From Annulohypoxylon bovei var. microspora (Eukaryota; Ascomycota; Sordariomycetes; Xylariales; Hypoxylaceae), in assembly GCA_022836615.1 (NCBI GenBank), contig MU405211.1:310001-374000 (forward strand): DNA of 64,000 bases, given 5' to 3'. Of this stretch, positions 45,358 to 56,669 are shown one piece after another. The notes below the pieces were generated by a model. The model was not told the origin of the DNA. It did no database searches and worked only from the letters and a program-made list of their open reading frames with translations. Position 1 is the first letter of the stretch. Every line of letters begins with the position of its first letter. A program made the translations under genes and the position numbers.

Positions 45358-46616
45358 ATGCCTGCTCAAAAACAGTGGGGTAAGTTTATCTCTACATTGT
45401 ATCTAGGCGCAAAAAAGCGCGCGTTCCTTGCGTTCCTTGTTCTTTTCAAGTTGCCACATCTACATCTTGTATCACCATCTGGGGGATTGGTGGTGAGGCG
45501 CGTTACTAACCCTTGGGGATTAAGAAGAAGAGACGCGCGATAGAGCCCAGTGGATATCCGTCGCGTCTATTCCTCTTGGACTATTGGGCTATTATAATTT
45601 CTGTTAATGCGGCATGCCTGCCCATCTTGCATCTGCTACTCTTAATGAACCCGGCTGACCGCCCTTTCGGATATAGACGACGAGGACTCGGATTCTAGCA
45701 CCACCCCTCCCTCTTCTCCACCTCCAGGTGTTGGTGCCATTCGTCGCACCAAGTTTGAAGATGAAGAGGGCGATGATAGTGATGTAAGTTGACCCCTTGT
45801 TGAGGGTCCCCTCTTAGTTGATTCGTCAATATTGACAAGATGTATCTAGGTCCTCGAGTCTTGGGATGCCGCTGAAGATTCCGAAGTAGAGCGCGAGAAG
45901 GTCAAAAAGGCTGCTGAAGCCAAGGCCAAAGCCGATGCTGAAGCTGCCGCCAACAAGAAATCGAAGGCCCAACGTATCGCCGAACACAAAGCTGAACGAG
46001 CCCGCCAGTTGGCTGAGTCTGACGAAGACTCTGAGGATGAATCTGAGACTGAGCGCCGTGAACGAATACGCCGTACCGAACAGGAGTCCGACTTAAAGCA
46101 TGCTGAGGATCTGTTTGGTAATGCTGGCATCAGCCTCAGCAATGGACGAAAGGCCACCACCGTCGGCTCTGCCGTCCCCGTTGATGCCCGTGACCCAACC
46201 AAGACCGTCGATCTGGGTGCCCTACCCCTATTCAACCCACAAACCAAGCTTCAGTTCGAGAAGCTCCGCAACACCGTTGTCCCGATTATCGGTGGCAACT
46301 ACAAGAAGGCTCACTACACCTTGTTTCTCCAGGAGTTTGCTAAGCAACTCGCTAAGGACCTGCCCAGCGATCAGATCAAGAAGATCGCTAGTACCCTCAC
46401 AGCTCTCGGTAACGAGAAGATGAAGGAAGAGAAGGCGGCTGAGAAGGGTGGCAAAAAGACAAAGGCGCAAAAGACCAAGACCACATTGGTTACCAGCCGA
46501 GCCAACACCGCCGATGTCGGCACCTATGAAGAAGATTTTGGAGAGTGAGTTAACCCATTGTCTTGCTACGTGCACTCCTTTATACTAATGTTCTACCCAG
46601 TGATGACTTTATGTGA
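45358..46616 (+). CDS. hcr1: Eukaryotic translation initiation factor 3 subunit J
   Basis: Four exons: 45358-45379, 45677-45783, 45850-46544 and 46601-46616, 279 residues. The first exon is 22 nt and the last only 16 nt (ending DDDFM). The N terminus (MPAQKQWDDEDSDSS) and the block VLESWDAAEDSE match eIF3j/HCR1. A Lys/Glu/Ala-rich charged helix follows (KKAAEAKAKADAEAAANKKS), then the conserved TVDLGALPLFNPQTKLQFE block. The protein sits in the decoding centre of the 40S subunit, stabilises the eIF3 complex, and helps start-codon selection and ribosome recycling. The tiny terminal exons are real because each restores conserved eIF3j residues. The ~297-bp first intron is much longer than the others, a common pattern for highly expressed fungal genes. 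Confidence 0.93.
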
Positions 46617-47565
46617 GCGACGCTGTGGACTTCCGAATCCCTTCACGGCCGCCACAACATCTTCATATGGGTCATCCTACTCCCGAGAATTCTCGCAATC
46701 ATGGTGGACTTTTCAGAACTATACCCCCGACTTGCAATATTTGGCACTTGGCACTTCTAGATCAGGCTACAGGTGCTAGCTGCCCTACTCCCCCTCTTGA
46801 GGCTGAAGATCGGTACGGATGGGCAACCGACCGAAACAAAGATGATGAACAGGCGGTAATTACTATGGAACTACAGCTGAGCTTCAGTACCATCAGCCAG
46901 GTTGCTTCCTGGCTGGATGATCGACGAGGTGTTCTGTCTGGCATTGGCACCTGCATCCCATTAATGAAATTGCAAGAATCGAGCCGAGCCGTGGCTATGC
47001 TATGCTATGCTAGGCTGTGGGCTCTGGTAATGGTGATGATGATATGATGCTGGATTTGCACACTGTTGGTTGGGTTGGTCAACTTGGCTGGACGGTACGA
47101 CATCGAGAATGTAGACAGAATGGCGTTTTGCGAATTACCTACAGACAGATCACATTGCAAAAGTTCGGGCGTTTTGTTTTTTCAGATACCCTAGGTAGTG
47201 AGCAATCAACCTAGATTTCTCTTCACAATGACTGGAAGACTGCTAGTAAATCTGGCGCGTGTAGATCCATGCTGATATGTAATTCTTGTATTTCTTGTTT
47301 ATTTCTATTGCCTAAGGGGGGTATTTCCGACGCGAAAAGGACAAACCCAACTTGGTAGAGGACACCAAAACTCCGTACGTAGCATATATACCCAACCTGC
47401 CCGAATAATAAATCGTCATCCTCGTCCGCAAAAAGCCATTTTCCCTGTTTCTCATAATTCCATCCATGCATAGGTACCTAATCATTTTATTTTATTTACA
47501 GAGGTGGAGGGTTAAGGGGGTTGTAGTAGAAGTTATGGTAGAAGTAAGGCGAGGGAGAGGGAGCT
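46617..47565. other. Intergenic between convergent genes
   Basis: This is the 3' flanks of eIF3j (plus) and the Mdm31 homologue (minus). A frame at 46613-47047 overlaps the eIF3j 3' end and has no recognisable domain, so it is probably UTR. A CTATG tandem run (GCTATGCTATGCTATGCTAG) lies around 46993-47012. Confidence 0.5.
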
Positions 47566-49957
47566 TTAGATGACATTCCCCGCCATACCCATGAACAGCG
47601 CATGCACGGCCAAGCTTAAAGTCCAAAAACCGACCTTCTTCAAGCGGCGAACACGGCTCTGCTGGTCCTCGACGTCGTGGGCGAACGCGGAGTACATCTC
47701 GGCCGAAGTATCGTCCATAAGTCCACAATCGTAGATGGTCCAAGAGCCGTCGAAGTCGGAGGCGCGCTTGACGATGCGACAGCTGATGGGGATGTATGTA
47801 CGCTTGGCGTTGATGTAGGCCACGATGGGCCGTACGAGAGCCTGGTTCACGTACGACAGGTTGGAGGTGAAGACAGGAACGGTGGCCTTGACGTCGTTGA
47901 GGTGAATCCGCAGGTCCATGACTAGGTAGCGCGGCCGCTCTTCGTCTGATTTCGGTGGTGCCGGAACTAGGACGAAGCCATCATCAGTTTCAGTATCGGT
48001 ATCCTCGTCTACAGGCATAGTAGCAGTAGTTGCCTCATCCTGAGCCTCGTCGAACTGGAGGTGGTTTGGAGCGTTGAATATAACTTCTTCGTCACGGCGG
48101 GGCTTGTCCAAGATGCGGAAATAGCGGTTTGAAGTGACTGCCTCTTCAAGTCGGTCATAGAACTCAGCCACGACCTTTGTAATTCCGTCATCGTCGTCAG
48201 CCGGGAACCTTATGTCGGATACGATATCGACGTTTCCTTCGTAGATCCAGCCAAACGGACCTTCGATACCGCGGTTGAGATGATCTATTTTAAGTCCGTC
48301 TATCCGAATACGGCTAAATTTCTTCCAAGCATCCGGCTCTCCCAATGGATCGCAAGCCATATGCTCGCGGCCGGCAGGGACTCCGTGGATCTGGCGAGGA
48401 TGTATTGTGAAGAGTGATCCATCGTATGATCCAGACATATGGTTGGCAGATAGGAAGTCGTAAAACAGAAACTGTTTCCTTAGTTGAGGTAGTTCGCATG
48501 AGTATATGCTCACCGGGAAGGGTCGGAATCCGCCTGGTTGGTGGACAGTAATGAGCAAGTCCTCTAACTTGAATGCGTCAATCTCAAAGTCGCCAGGATG
48601 GTGCTCGTGGCGATATGATAAGGGGTCGACTGGGTCGCCGGACCACCTAACTGAGGTTCTATCCATAACCCCTCGCACACCTTTGATCTCAACATCCTTT
48701 AGTAGGCCTCTACCATTCCACCACTTGACGAATGAGAGCGTGACGTTCACGGTATTTAGCGTGATATCGAATTGTGTATAGTTGCCATCGTCCACTTCGA
48801 CGACATGCACCTCCTTGTCGGTCCCTCTTCCAGCAGCGGCCACTGCTGCAGCATTCGTTGATGATCCTTTGCTGACGGTAGATTTAACTTGGCCTGGTCT
48901 TCGGGAGACGAATACATTTCGGAATGAAATGACACCGTCCTTCCATCTGGGAACGATAGCCGACTCAAAGATTACTGTCAGCCCAGCAGACTCGGTTAAA
49001 TAATCCCCGATCCATTTTGCAAGGGTTTCTGTTGTAGATGAGTTTAGTTAAGTGTTCACAAATTAGATTATAACATATCTTACCCTGCGCGAAAACGGTG
49101 TTGATGAAGAGGATGGCGAGCGAGAAGAAAGTAGTTGTGCCGACCAGAATCCAGACAAGATGACCGAAGAGAAACCAGGACACAAAAGCACCCCACTCAT
49201 CTATATTCCACGGCCTCATGCTTCTTATAGAAAACCATTTAAACCGAACTTTTAAACGCTGCCAGAAACCGGTTGCAGCAGCTAGAAACTCCTCTTTAGT
49301 TGGTCTGTGTGGTAGATGCGGTAGCTGAGGTATGGCGGGTAGATGGAAGTATTTAGACACAGACGCAGATGTCGACTCTTCCTCTGTGGGCTTCATGCTA
49401 GGCTTTGTGTCGGCCTTTGAGCTGGGAGTAGGTTTTGACGGAGGCATATGGTTCTGCTGGGCGGCAGTCGGGCTCCCATTGTCAGTGCTAGACTTGGAAG
49501 TTTTCGTTCTTCGATGAACCCTTATTATTCTACCCCGACTACTTCGAGTAGAAGTGTGCATTTCCCTAACCCACGCTTGCCTCGCTAACTTGCTAATGTT
49601 AGCTGTTTGAACCGCACTTCCGAGGATAGCTGAGTCTGCGGCAGCCGAACACGTTGCTGTGACTGCTGAGGTGGTTGACGTGGGTGACGCAAATCCAATA
49701 AGCAGCAGACCACTGGACGTAAAGCTACGTCGAACATGATTGCCGGAAGGGTTTGGTGTTCGAAAGAATGACCATGGAGATCCCGACGATCGCGGCCTTG
49801 CAACAGAGGCATAAGGCGCCGTCTGATGAGGCCCAATGCTATTTATTGGATTCCGTTTCATCGACCCTCTCGAAGTAAAAGTGTCGATGCACTCGTAAAG
49901 GGATCGCCATGCCTGGCGTCCCTGGCCTAATATCGTAGGCCTAGCTGCTGATGACAT
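47566..49957 (-). CDS. mdm31: Mitochondrial inner-membrane protein Mdm31/Mdm32 family
   Basis: Two exons on the minus strand, 49957-49084 and 49028-47566 (55-bp intron), 778 residues. The first ~230 residues are Ser/Thr/Arg-rich and look like a mitochondrial presequence plus linker (WVREMHTSTRSSRGRI). TM1 is around WILVGTTTFFSLAILFINTV, near residues 268-288, and is followed by the conserved ETLAKWIGDYLTESAGLTV block. The core contains GVMDRTSVRWSGDP and DFEIDAFKLEDLLITV. A second membrane segment lies at the extreme C terminus (FWTLSLAVHALFMGMAG). In yeast Mdm31 and Mdm32 act in the inner membrane to keep mitochondrial shape, nucleoids and cardiolipin balance. The acidic Thr/Asp insert (DEDTDTETDDG) is species-variable. 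The call rests on overall block order. Confidence 0.88.
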
Positions 49958-50617
49958 TGTACAGGCTCATGATGGTGGTGTGGTCTCCTAAATTTGGACC
50001 AGAGCCACAAGCTGGAAACCAGAGAACTGAGCAGTCAGTATGGGATAATAAAAATAGCCGAATAGTAGGGTTGTTGAAACCTCTAGTCTAATGAATACAA
50101 TAGACAATCCAAATGAGGTTCATCGTTTTATTCGAACAACAAACAACATCGGATGCGAGGGGTACAAACCATGTAAAGGTGAAAAATCATGGGAGAAGTA
50201 TGAAATTCCAATCAAGAATTTGCTTGGCTTCAAGCTTTAAAAGTTCGTCATTGGCACATCAGTATATTTGTACCACACAAAAAACGCTAGTGGCTAGGAC
50301 CGATTAAGTTTAATGGAATTTGTGCGCTAAGATATGCCGTTTTCGCTGTTTGGATAACGCCACTTACCCATAAATACTTAGGTACCACCTGTGTTGCCCC
50401 CCTCTTTTATCCCAGCTTGGATTCGATCTTATCGATAATTTATTACAACCCACCAAACCACTTATCGTTATTTTTTTTTGACACTCCGCCAGAAAACTAT
50501 CACCAAATAAGATACGAGCTTCACAATCCTACTTCCGAACAATTCACCTCAACTTCCTATAACACTCAACCCTCAACCCGAACCACCCACAAAATATTTG
50601 AAAAGGCAGTTGACGAC
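49958..50617. other. Intergenic, divergent promoters of mdm31 and pno1
   Basis: This 660-bp spacer separates two conserved genes transcribed outward. It contains a T-run near 50470 and an A/C-rich leader just upstream of pno1. No gene is seen. Confidence 0.55.
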
Positions 50618-51548
50618 ATGCCGGCACCTACAGCCCTGCTCAAGCAGGTCGACGACACCCCTCCGTCCGACATCCCACTCCCCGAGGCAGACCAAGACGA
50701 GGATTTCGCAATAGAAGGCATAAACTCGCTCCCCGATGACGCAAACGCAGTACTCCAGCCTGTTCGAAGAACAGAAGAATCTGAGATGGAAATAGACGAA
50801 GAAGACAAACCTCAATTCGCGCCCGCCCTGAACACCGTACGTGATCATCATCAATTAACTTCCCGAGGCTGAGAGAAGAGAGAGAGAGAGAAAGAGGGTC
50901 TAACGATGTCTTGCAGGATCCCTCAACCCACATCCAATCGCGCAAAGTGACCATCCCGCCCCACCGCTTCACGCCCCTCAAGAACACCTGGCCCAAGATC
51001 TACCCGCCGCTGGTCGAGCACCTGAAGCTGCAGGTGCGCATGAACGTCAAGCACCGGCGCGTGGAGATGCGCACCTCCAAGCACACCACCGACACCGGCG
51101 CCCTGCAGAAGGGGGAGGACTTCGTGCGCGCCTTCGCCCTGGGCTTCGACGTCGACGACGCCATCGCGCTGCTGCGGCTGGACGACCTGTATATCGAGAC
51201 CTTCGAGGTCAAGGACGTGAAGACGCTGAACGGCGATCACCTCGCGCGTGCTATTGGTCGGATCGCGGGCAAGGACGGCAAGACGAAGTTTGCCATCGAG
51301 AATGCGTCGCGGACGAGAGTGGTGCTGGCAGATTCTAAGATCCACATCCTGGGAGGTAAGTCAAGAATCCAGAAATTGTGCCTTGCGGCCAGCTACGGCG
51401 AATTGGAATCCGCTAACGAGGAACTGTAGGATTCAAGAATATCCACATAGCCCGCGAGTCCATCGTGAGCTTGATATTGGGTAAACCACCTGGCAAGGTG
51501 TACAACAACCTCCGAACCGTCTCTGCGCGTATGAAGGAGAGATTCTAG
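50618..51548 (+). CDS. pno1: Pre-rRNA processing KH-domain protein Pno1 (Dim2/Rrp20)
   Basis: Three exons: 50618-50836, 50917-51355 and 51430-51548 (introns of 80 and 74 bp), 258 residues. The N-terminal ~80 residues are acidic and variable. The rest carries two KH folds typical of Pno1, with RKVTIPPHRFTPLKNTWPKI, KHTTDTGALQKGEDFVRAF, and in the second KH domain the degenerate GXXG-like region GKDGKTKFAIEN. The end is FKNIHIARESIVSLILGKPP. Pno1 binds the 3' end of 18S pre-rRNA with the endonuclease Nob1 on pre-40S particles. The middle exon is almost entirely G/C-ended, unlike the first. Intron 1 contains a GA-repeat run (about 50877-50898). A divergent mdm31 gene lies upstream. Confidence 0.95.
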
Positions 51549-51862
51549 TTTTCCAGTCAATATTTATATGGGGCGGAGTTCTGGTCTGGAGTTAAAACGG
51601 GGTCTGTGTGTGTATAAACACGCTTCATAGATTATGAGACATGAAAAGTCTCTTCTAAGAACCATTAAGTCATTATACGTCTTAAGGGTATCATGAACTA
51701 GGTATATAGTATAGGATGTTCTTCATGAGATTCGTCCCTTGGTCATCCAGTATGCCTTTTCCTCCTATTCCCATTGTGCTCCTAGTAATCAAAGCTAAAA
51801 TATTTCCCCCATAATATGAATGCCCACCTCCGTTACGCTAGCAAGATGCTTTGTGTGATTTC
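51549..51862. other. Intergenic between convergent genes
   Basis: This is the shared 3' flank of pno1 (plus) and the Rad60-like gene (minus). No feature is seen. Confidence 0.5.
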
Positions 51863-53305
51863 TCACTTAATGTGAACCTCGAGCGAGTCCATGTCTTCGA
51901 TATCCGCCTCTTCCACGGTAGTCTCCGAGTCTAGAACCTCGCCATCCCAGTGCAGCTCGATAGTCTTATCCTCCGGAATGCTTGCTAGTCGTCGATACGC
52001 CTTGACGAGCTGGGCGGCTGTAGTACTAGAACGAACCGTCACTTTCGTAGGGGGTAGGTCCTTCGCCTTGAAGTGCACTCGGATCTTCTTCTCTTCTTGC
52101 GAGGTTTCCGGCACATCTGGCTCTTGGCTTCCTTCATACACTCCTTCCAACTCATTGAGATGTTGCAATCGTTGTTTCTCTTTCTCCTCTAGGTATCCGT
52201 CGTATAACTGCTGCGTCCAGGCCTCGAAGTACACCTTCTCCCGTCCATGATACCCTTCCTGATCTGGCTTCCAGTCCGGGTACAGTCCCCCGTCTCGCTC
52301 CTGTCTGATGCCTAACGTCTTCAGAGTTGTATGCGGATACACTTTATTGCCCTTCCAGGTAAAGAACATAGACTCTAGAATTGGGCGCGGCACATTACTG
52401 TTCTTGACTATTTGCTGCTCAACCCAGGTCTGATAAACCACATTGAGCTTTTGAGATAGTCTACGCCGGAAGAGTAGAGGATTAATGCCACGCATATGTG
52501 AGTGGATGAGGATCTGTATTATGGGATCTTCTTCATCGTCGACTGCACTATCCCCTCGTTTTTCTCTAGCTTCGCGCTCCGCCTTTTCTTTTTCTGCTCG
52601 TTCTCTCGCAAGTCTTATGTAGTATTCAGAGGGATCCTCATCCTCGTCGTTTTCTCGCTTTTCGCCTACATTAACTTCAGGTTCGCTATCATCGTCCAAA
52701 GTAATTATGTCGTGTTTTGACTCCAACTTGATAGGTTTATTTCTGCTTAGGCGTCTAGATGAGGGAAGTTCGAGGGGAGATGCTGGCGCAAAGGGATCGT
52801 CGTCATTGTTGTCTATAGAGATCAAAGTGGTGCGTGCTTGGGAGCGTGTAAGGCGGCCTCCTGAATGTGCATTGGCAAAAGAGTTTTTATGCTTGGAAGT
52901 GGGTGTGAGAGGTGGAGGAGGCGACCTTTGCTTCTTGGAGGGCTTATATTCGCGGTCATCGGTGATTTCACCCTCATCTTCATGGGGGATTGAAATTCGA
53001 CGTCGTTTCTTCGCAGATCCCGGGTCGCGAATAGGTTTTTCATCTACGAGGTCGATCTCTTCCAGTGTAGGTGATCTGGCTAGTCGCTCTTTGCGCTGTT
53101 GCTTCGCCCTGGCTTCCTTAGCTTCCTTTGCAGCCTTCTCAGCCTTTTCCTTTTCGGCCTTTTCTTTCATTAATCTTTGATGCTCTTCGAAGAATTCACC
53201 AGACCGACTAAAGAGGGAGAGGCCATCATCATTGGGGGCCTCACTCGATTTACGCCTGGCGGTGCGCTTAAAGGGGAGTTTTTTCTTGGCCGGGGGAGAT
53301 TCCAT
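51863..53305 (-). CDS. Rad60/Esc2/NIP45-type protein with C-terminal SUMO-like domain
   Basis: An intronless 480-residue frame. The N-terminal half is low-complexity and highly charged, with a Lys/Glu/Ala coiled coil (about 45-75: EKAEKEKAEKAAKEAKEARA), basic nuclear-localisation-like patches (KKRRRIS) and acidic motifs such as IITLDDDSE that resemble SUMO-interaction motifs. The centre (DPIIQILIHSHMRGINPLLF) fits the first SUMO-like fold. The C-terminal ~75 residues match the Rad60-SLD domain (IRVHFKAKDLPPTKVTV...TIELHWDGEVLD...DMDSLEVHIK), and the protein ends soon after the fold without a diglycine. Known family role: assisting SUMO-dependent genome maintenance with Ubc9 and Smc5/6. Another SUMO-like coiled-coil protein is possible, but the order fits Rad60/Esc2 best. 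Confidence 0.85.
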   Translation of the reverse strand: MESPPAKKKLPFKRTARRKSSEAPNDDGLSLFSRSGEFFEEHQRLMKEKAEKEKAEKAAKEAKEARAKQQRKERLARSPTLEEIDLVDEKPIRDPGSAKKRRRISIPHEDEGEITDDREYKPSKKQRSPPPPLTPTSKHKNSFANAHSGGRLTRSQARTTLISIDNNDDDPFAPASPLELPSSRRLSRNKPIKLESKHDIITLDDDSEPEVNVGEKRENDEDEDPSEYYIRLARERAEKEKAEREAREKRGDSAVDDEEDPIIQILIHSHMRGINPLLFRRRLSQKLNVVYQTWVEQQIVKNSNVPRPILESMFFTWKGNKVYPHTTLKTLGIRQERDGGLYPDWKPDQEGYHGREKVYFEAWTQQLYDGYLEEKEKQRLQHLNELEGVYEGSQEPDVPETSQEEKKIRVHFKAKDLPPTKVTVRSSTTAAQLVKAYRRLASIPEDKTIELHWDGEVLDSETTVEEADIEDMDSLEVHIK

Positions 53306-53778
53306 TGTGCATAACCAGAAATGATAGAAATGATTTTACTTTCAGGTTTCTTAATTGTAATGGGATATCAGCACATTGCCTAGGTAGGTATTCAAGAGAT
53401 TAGGAGTGGGTAATAAATGAGATGAATGGACGCCTTTCGAGATATCTCGAAAATAAGGATTGTATACGAAGACAAGAATAATGTGAGATAAGGAGAGGGC
53501 GAGGGCGAGGGCAAGAACCTTATTAACAATGAAAGTTAACAGATGCCCGCAACGCGCGTGAACTTACAGTGAACATTGAAGTTCTTAACGCGTCTTAAAT
53601 GCCCCGCTTCCACCTGCAGCAGTACCTGGTATTATTTGTCGACCTTAAAAGAGTGGGTCAGCGGCACATCCCACATCACACTAAATCCGGACAACAGTTC
53701 AAGCTAAGAATCGCAAACACTAACACCGTATCACTCACTTTTATCAATCTCAACCCAAACCAACTCTCCACAACCATC
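53306..53778. other. Intergenic, divergent promoters
   Basis: This spacer separates the Rad60-like gene (minus) from lsm6 (plus). It has one CCTAGGTAGGTA motif near 53380 and a GAGGGC triplet run near 53497-53513. No gene is seen. Confidence 0.5.
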
Positions 53779-54183
53779 ATGGAAAACGGCACATCCACAA
53801 CTACCCAGGGCGATGGCAAGGACCCTTCTGGGTTCCTTTCAGATATCATCGGAAACCCTGTCACTGTCAAGTTGAATTCCGGCGTTGTTTATAAGGGTTA
53901 GTCAAAATACTCATACAAGGACCATAACCTCAAACCCTCATAGCAACACAACATACTAATACAACTCCTATAGGCGAACTGCAATCCGTTGATGGGTACA
54001 TGAACATCGCGCTGGAAAAGACTGAGGAGTATGTCAATGGCGCAAAGCGAAGAACATACGGAGATGCCTTTGTGAGAGGCAACAATGGTACGTACCTACT
54101 CTTAATCCAAAAGGAAAAATGAAAATTTCATATATACTAATTTATTCCCTTGCTAAGTCATGTACATCTCGGCCGACTCATGA
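53779..54183 (+). CDS. lsm6: LSm6, U6 snRNA- and decapping-associated Sm-like protein
   Basis: Three exons: 53779-53896, 53974-54087 and 54158-54183, 85 residues. The Sm fold is complete: Sm1 spans FLSDIIGNPVTVKLNSGVVYKGELQSVDGYMNIALE and Sm2 is RGNNVMYISA. The N-terminal Ser/Thr tail is short and variable. LSm6 is a ring member shared by the nuclear LSm2-8 (U6 snRNA 3' end) and cytoplasmic LSm1-7 (mRNA decapping) complexes. The G of RGN and the Asn in the Sm1 NIALE turn bind RNA. The final exon is only 26 nt and encodes VMYISADS. It is convergent with the downstream methyltransferase gene. Confidence 0.96.
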
Positions 54184-54460
54184 TACATGAATTCTACTCT
54201 GGCTTTATGGGAGGCTTATAGATATATTAGGGAATGTAATGATGCATGACATACTATTCCACCACGGTCGCGTTGAGCGCCTTACACCTCTCATTCAGAG
54301 GTCATGAGCATCAAGGGAAGCATGCGTTTTCATTTACCACATACTCATAGATATAGGGAAAGTTTATCATCGTGCCTAGGATTCCGTAACCCTAAAATCT
54401 GATCAAGAGCAATGTTCTTGTTCTCTACCTCTGGGTATCATTTGTGACATGAAGGTTCTT

Positions 54461-55579
54461 CTATAGCCTATCCGTCCACATGAAGAACGTGATGCCATGA
54501 ACCGCAATTTCACCCTTCTCATTCCTTTCAACATCATCACCCCCAAGAGTTTCCTTGAAAAGCTTATCCCAAGCTTCTCGTTCGTCGCCTTTGAGCACAG
54601 CAATTTGACTCAAAGTATTGAGTCGTAACAAAAGTGCTTCCTCGCTTAGCCAGACAGTCCATTTAATACTATCTTCTCCGCGTGGAAGGCTGAATTTAGG
54701 CAGGCTGTCTGTGAATGTATCTTTAAGGACCTGAAGTGGTGTAGATGGTAATTGCTGGTCAAATACTTCTTTCCATTTCTTATCGGAGAATCAGCTTCAT
54801 CCAGAATTTACCCCTGGGCAGAGATTACCAACCTGGTGTCTAAATCGAGGAAGGCCATCATCCAGCGACCAGATGAAATCATTTAATTTCTGCTCCCACT
54901 TTGCAGTTGCAGACCAGCTCTGAGGTTTGTTGTCTAATTACTGATTAACGACTTCCATTTCACTGGCTTTCTTGCAGCAGTTTAAGATGAGCTCACAGTC
55001 CTCAACATTCCATATAGCTCCGAACACGGCGCCCGGCCTTAATACACGGTGAATCTCCTTCAGCGCCTCGGGAGTGGCGAACCTTGAAACATAAGGTAAG
55101 CACATAAATTCCGGACTCCATGACTTGGCCGAATAGCTTACCAGTGGAACGCCTACATACACGAGGTTAACATTAGCCTTCTCTCAAAGTCTATAGTTAT
55201 TATACACTTATCAACTCACTTGAGCAGCAATACAAGCATCACCCCACTCATCCTCAACAGGCATCTTATCAGCCTTGCCATCAATCACCTCGACACCCGG
55301 TAAGTCTTTCTGCACAAGCGTATCCCTCATAGTGTGATGAGGCTCAATTGCCTTGATAATGAATCCCTCAGGTCGCTGAGCTACGAGCTCTGTGAACTTT
55401 CCAGTGCCAGAAGCAATTTCCACGAGTTTGGCATGAGTTTGCTGTTCAATCTTCAAATCTGAGAGGAATGCCTCGAGAGCCTCTGGTGGGTAAGAAGGGC
55501 GATATGCGTCGTATGAAGCAGCATCCTTAAACCCTTCTTCCGCCTCTTTTGGGATAGTGTTACTGCTTTGCGATGTCAT
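54461..55579 (-). CDS. SAM-dependent methyltransferase, class I (Methyltransf_11 type)
   Basis: Five exons on the minus strand: 55579-55220, 55152-55142, 55082-54997, 54933-54833 and 54778-54461, 291 residues. Motif I is LVEIASGTGKFTELV with E54 and SGTG at 57-60. Motif II-like KAIEPHHTMRD binds the SAM ribose. Motif III/IV spans VFGAIWNVEDYN. Exon 2 is a microexon of 11 nt that supplies the AFHW residues joining AAQ to FATPEALKEIHRVLRPGA. Both splice sites around it are canonical and keep phase. The fold and the AQAFHWF, GAIWNVEDY and TFFMWT blocks resemble yeast Crg1/Tmt1-related small-molecule methyltransferases. The substrate is unknown and there is no targeting signal. A gene finder that misses the microexon would predict a truncated or frameshifted protein. 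Confidence 0.85.
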
Positions 55580-56669
55580 TTTTAAATCCCTACACGAAGC
55601 TCTAGAGAGAGATGTGAGAAATGTGAGAGATAACTTCCTTTGAAGTCTATATAGACATCTACAAGATGGATACCCCACAATTGAGTACTAGTATGGCGTC
55701 AGTCTTGATAGCTGGAATAGCCATACGCTTATAACCGGCAATGACGGCAGAGCTAGGTATTAGCCGATGAGGTATCATTATATTTAACATATCCGGGATC
55801 TACCTCAAGGCAGGTAATTATTATCAAAGGTATCATAGGTAAGTCATAGAGTTGTACAGGTGGACATGATGATATATTAAATCTCATGTTGTACCCGGGT
55901 CCTTGGATCGTGGAACACACATTAGATTTGCATTAGAATGTACCTATTTATGCATAACTTATAGGTACCTACCTACATACATATGTGCTAGTTTGAAATA
56001 CTCCTATGACCAAATCGCCTATGTCGCATTTGTGTTTCCTCGCTCCTGCTCACTGCATACTAGTAGTACACGCAGACACCTGCCATGTAATACCTCACCT
56101 TGCCTAAAGAAAAAAGCAATACGTCGTACAGGAACATGCGGTTTCCATGTCAGCCTCAGGATCGGTTCTGTGGCAGTTGCTCTCGAAATCCAAGACCCCC
56201 CAAGAATCCAGGGGCGTTCTTGCCCCATCAAAAGGACCATGGATTAAAATAGTTAGCCAGGTCTGCAAGGATAGGCCAAGCTACCAAGACTCTTGATCTT
56301 CTCTTTAACAGTTTGACGCATCTTCATTCGGCGCGCTCTCACGCCTAGCATCCAACTGCATATCTGTACACACGTACGCAATCGTACGCAACCCCCTTGG
56401 CCCCAATTCTCGGCGCATCCCTATTTCAATATTCCAATTCTGAATCAATTCCTTCGATATACTTCCTACATATATAGTAGGTTATCGTCGGGAACCTCAT
56501 GAGCTTCTCTCTTTGTTCTGAACTGCTTCACCGAGACCGAGGTTGAAGGAGATCATCGTCGTCTGTCTTGAGAATGTCATGACCTCTTTAGAATTCACTT
56601 AACTTCCTTCTCTCGTTTTCCTTTATGTGCAAACATTTCATTCGTCGAGCAGCACATTCTTTTTTCTAG
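55580..56669. other. Intergenic, divergent promoters
   Basis: This is about 1.1 kb between the methyltransferase (minus) and the mannosyltransferase (plus). It holds a TAGGTACCTACCTACATACATATG run at 55961-55984. No supportable gene is seen. Confidence 0.5.
55961..55984. repeat. CTAC/GTAG tetranucleotide motif
   Basis: ATAGGTACCTACCTACATAC plus flanking bases, another copy of the intergenic motif with a microsatellite-like extension. Confidence 0.6.
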
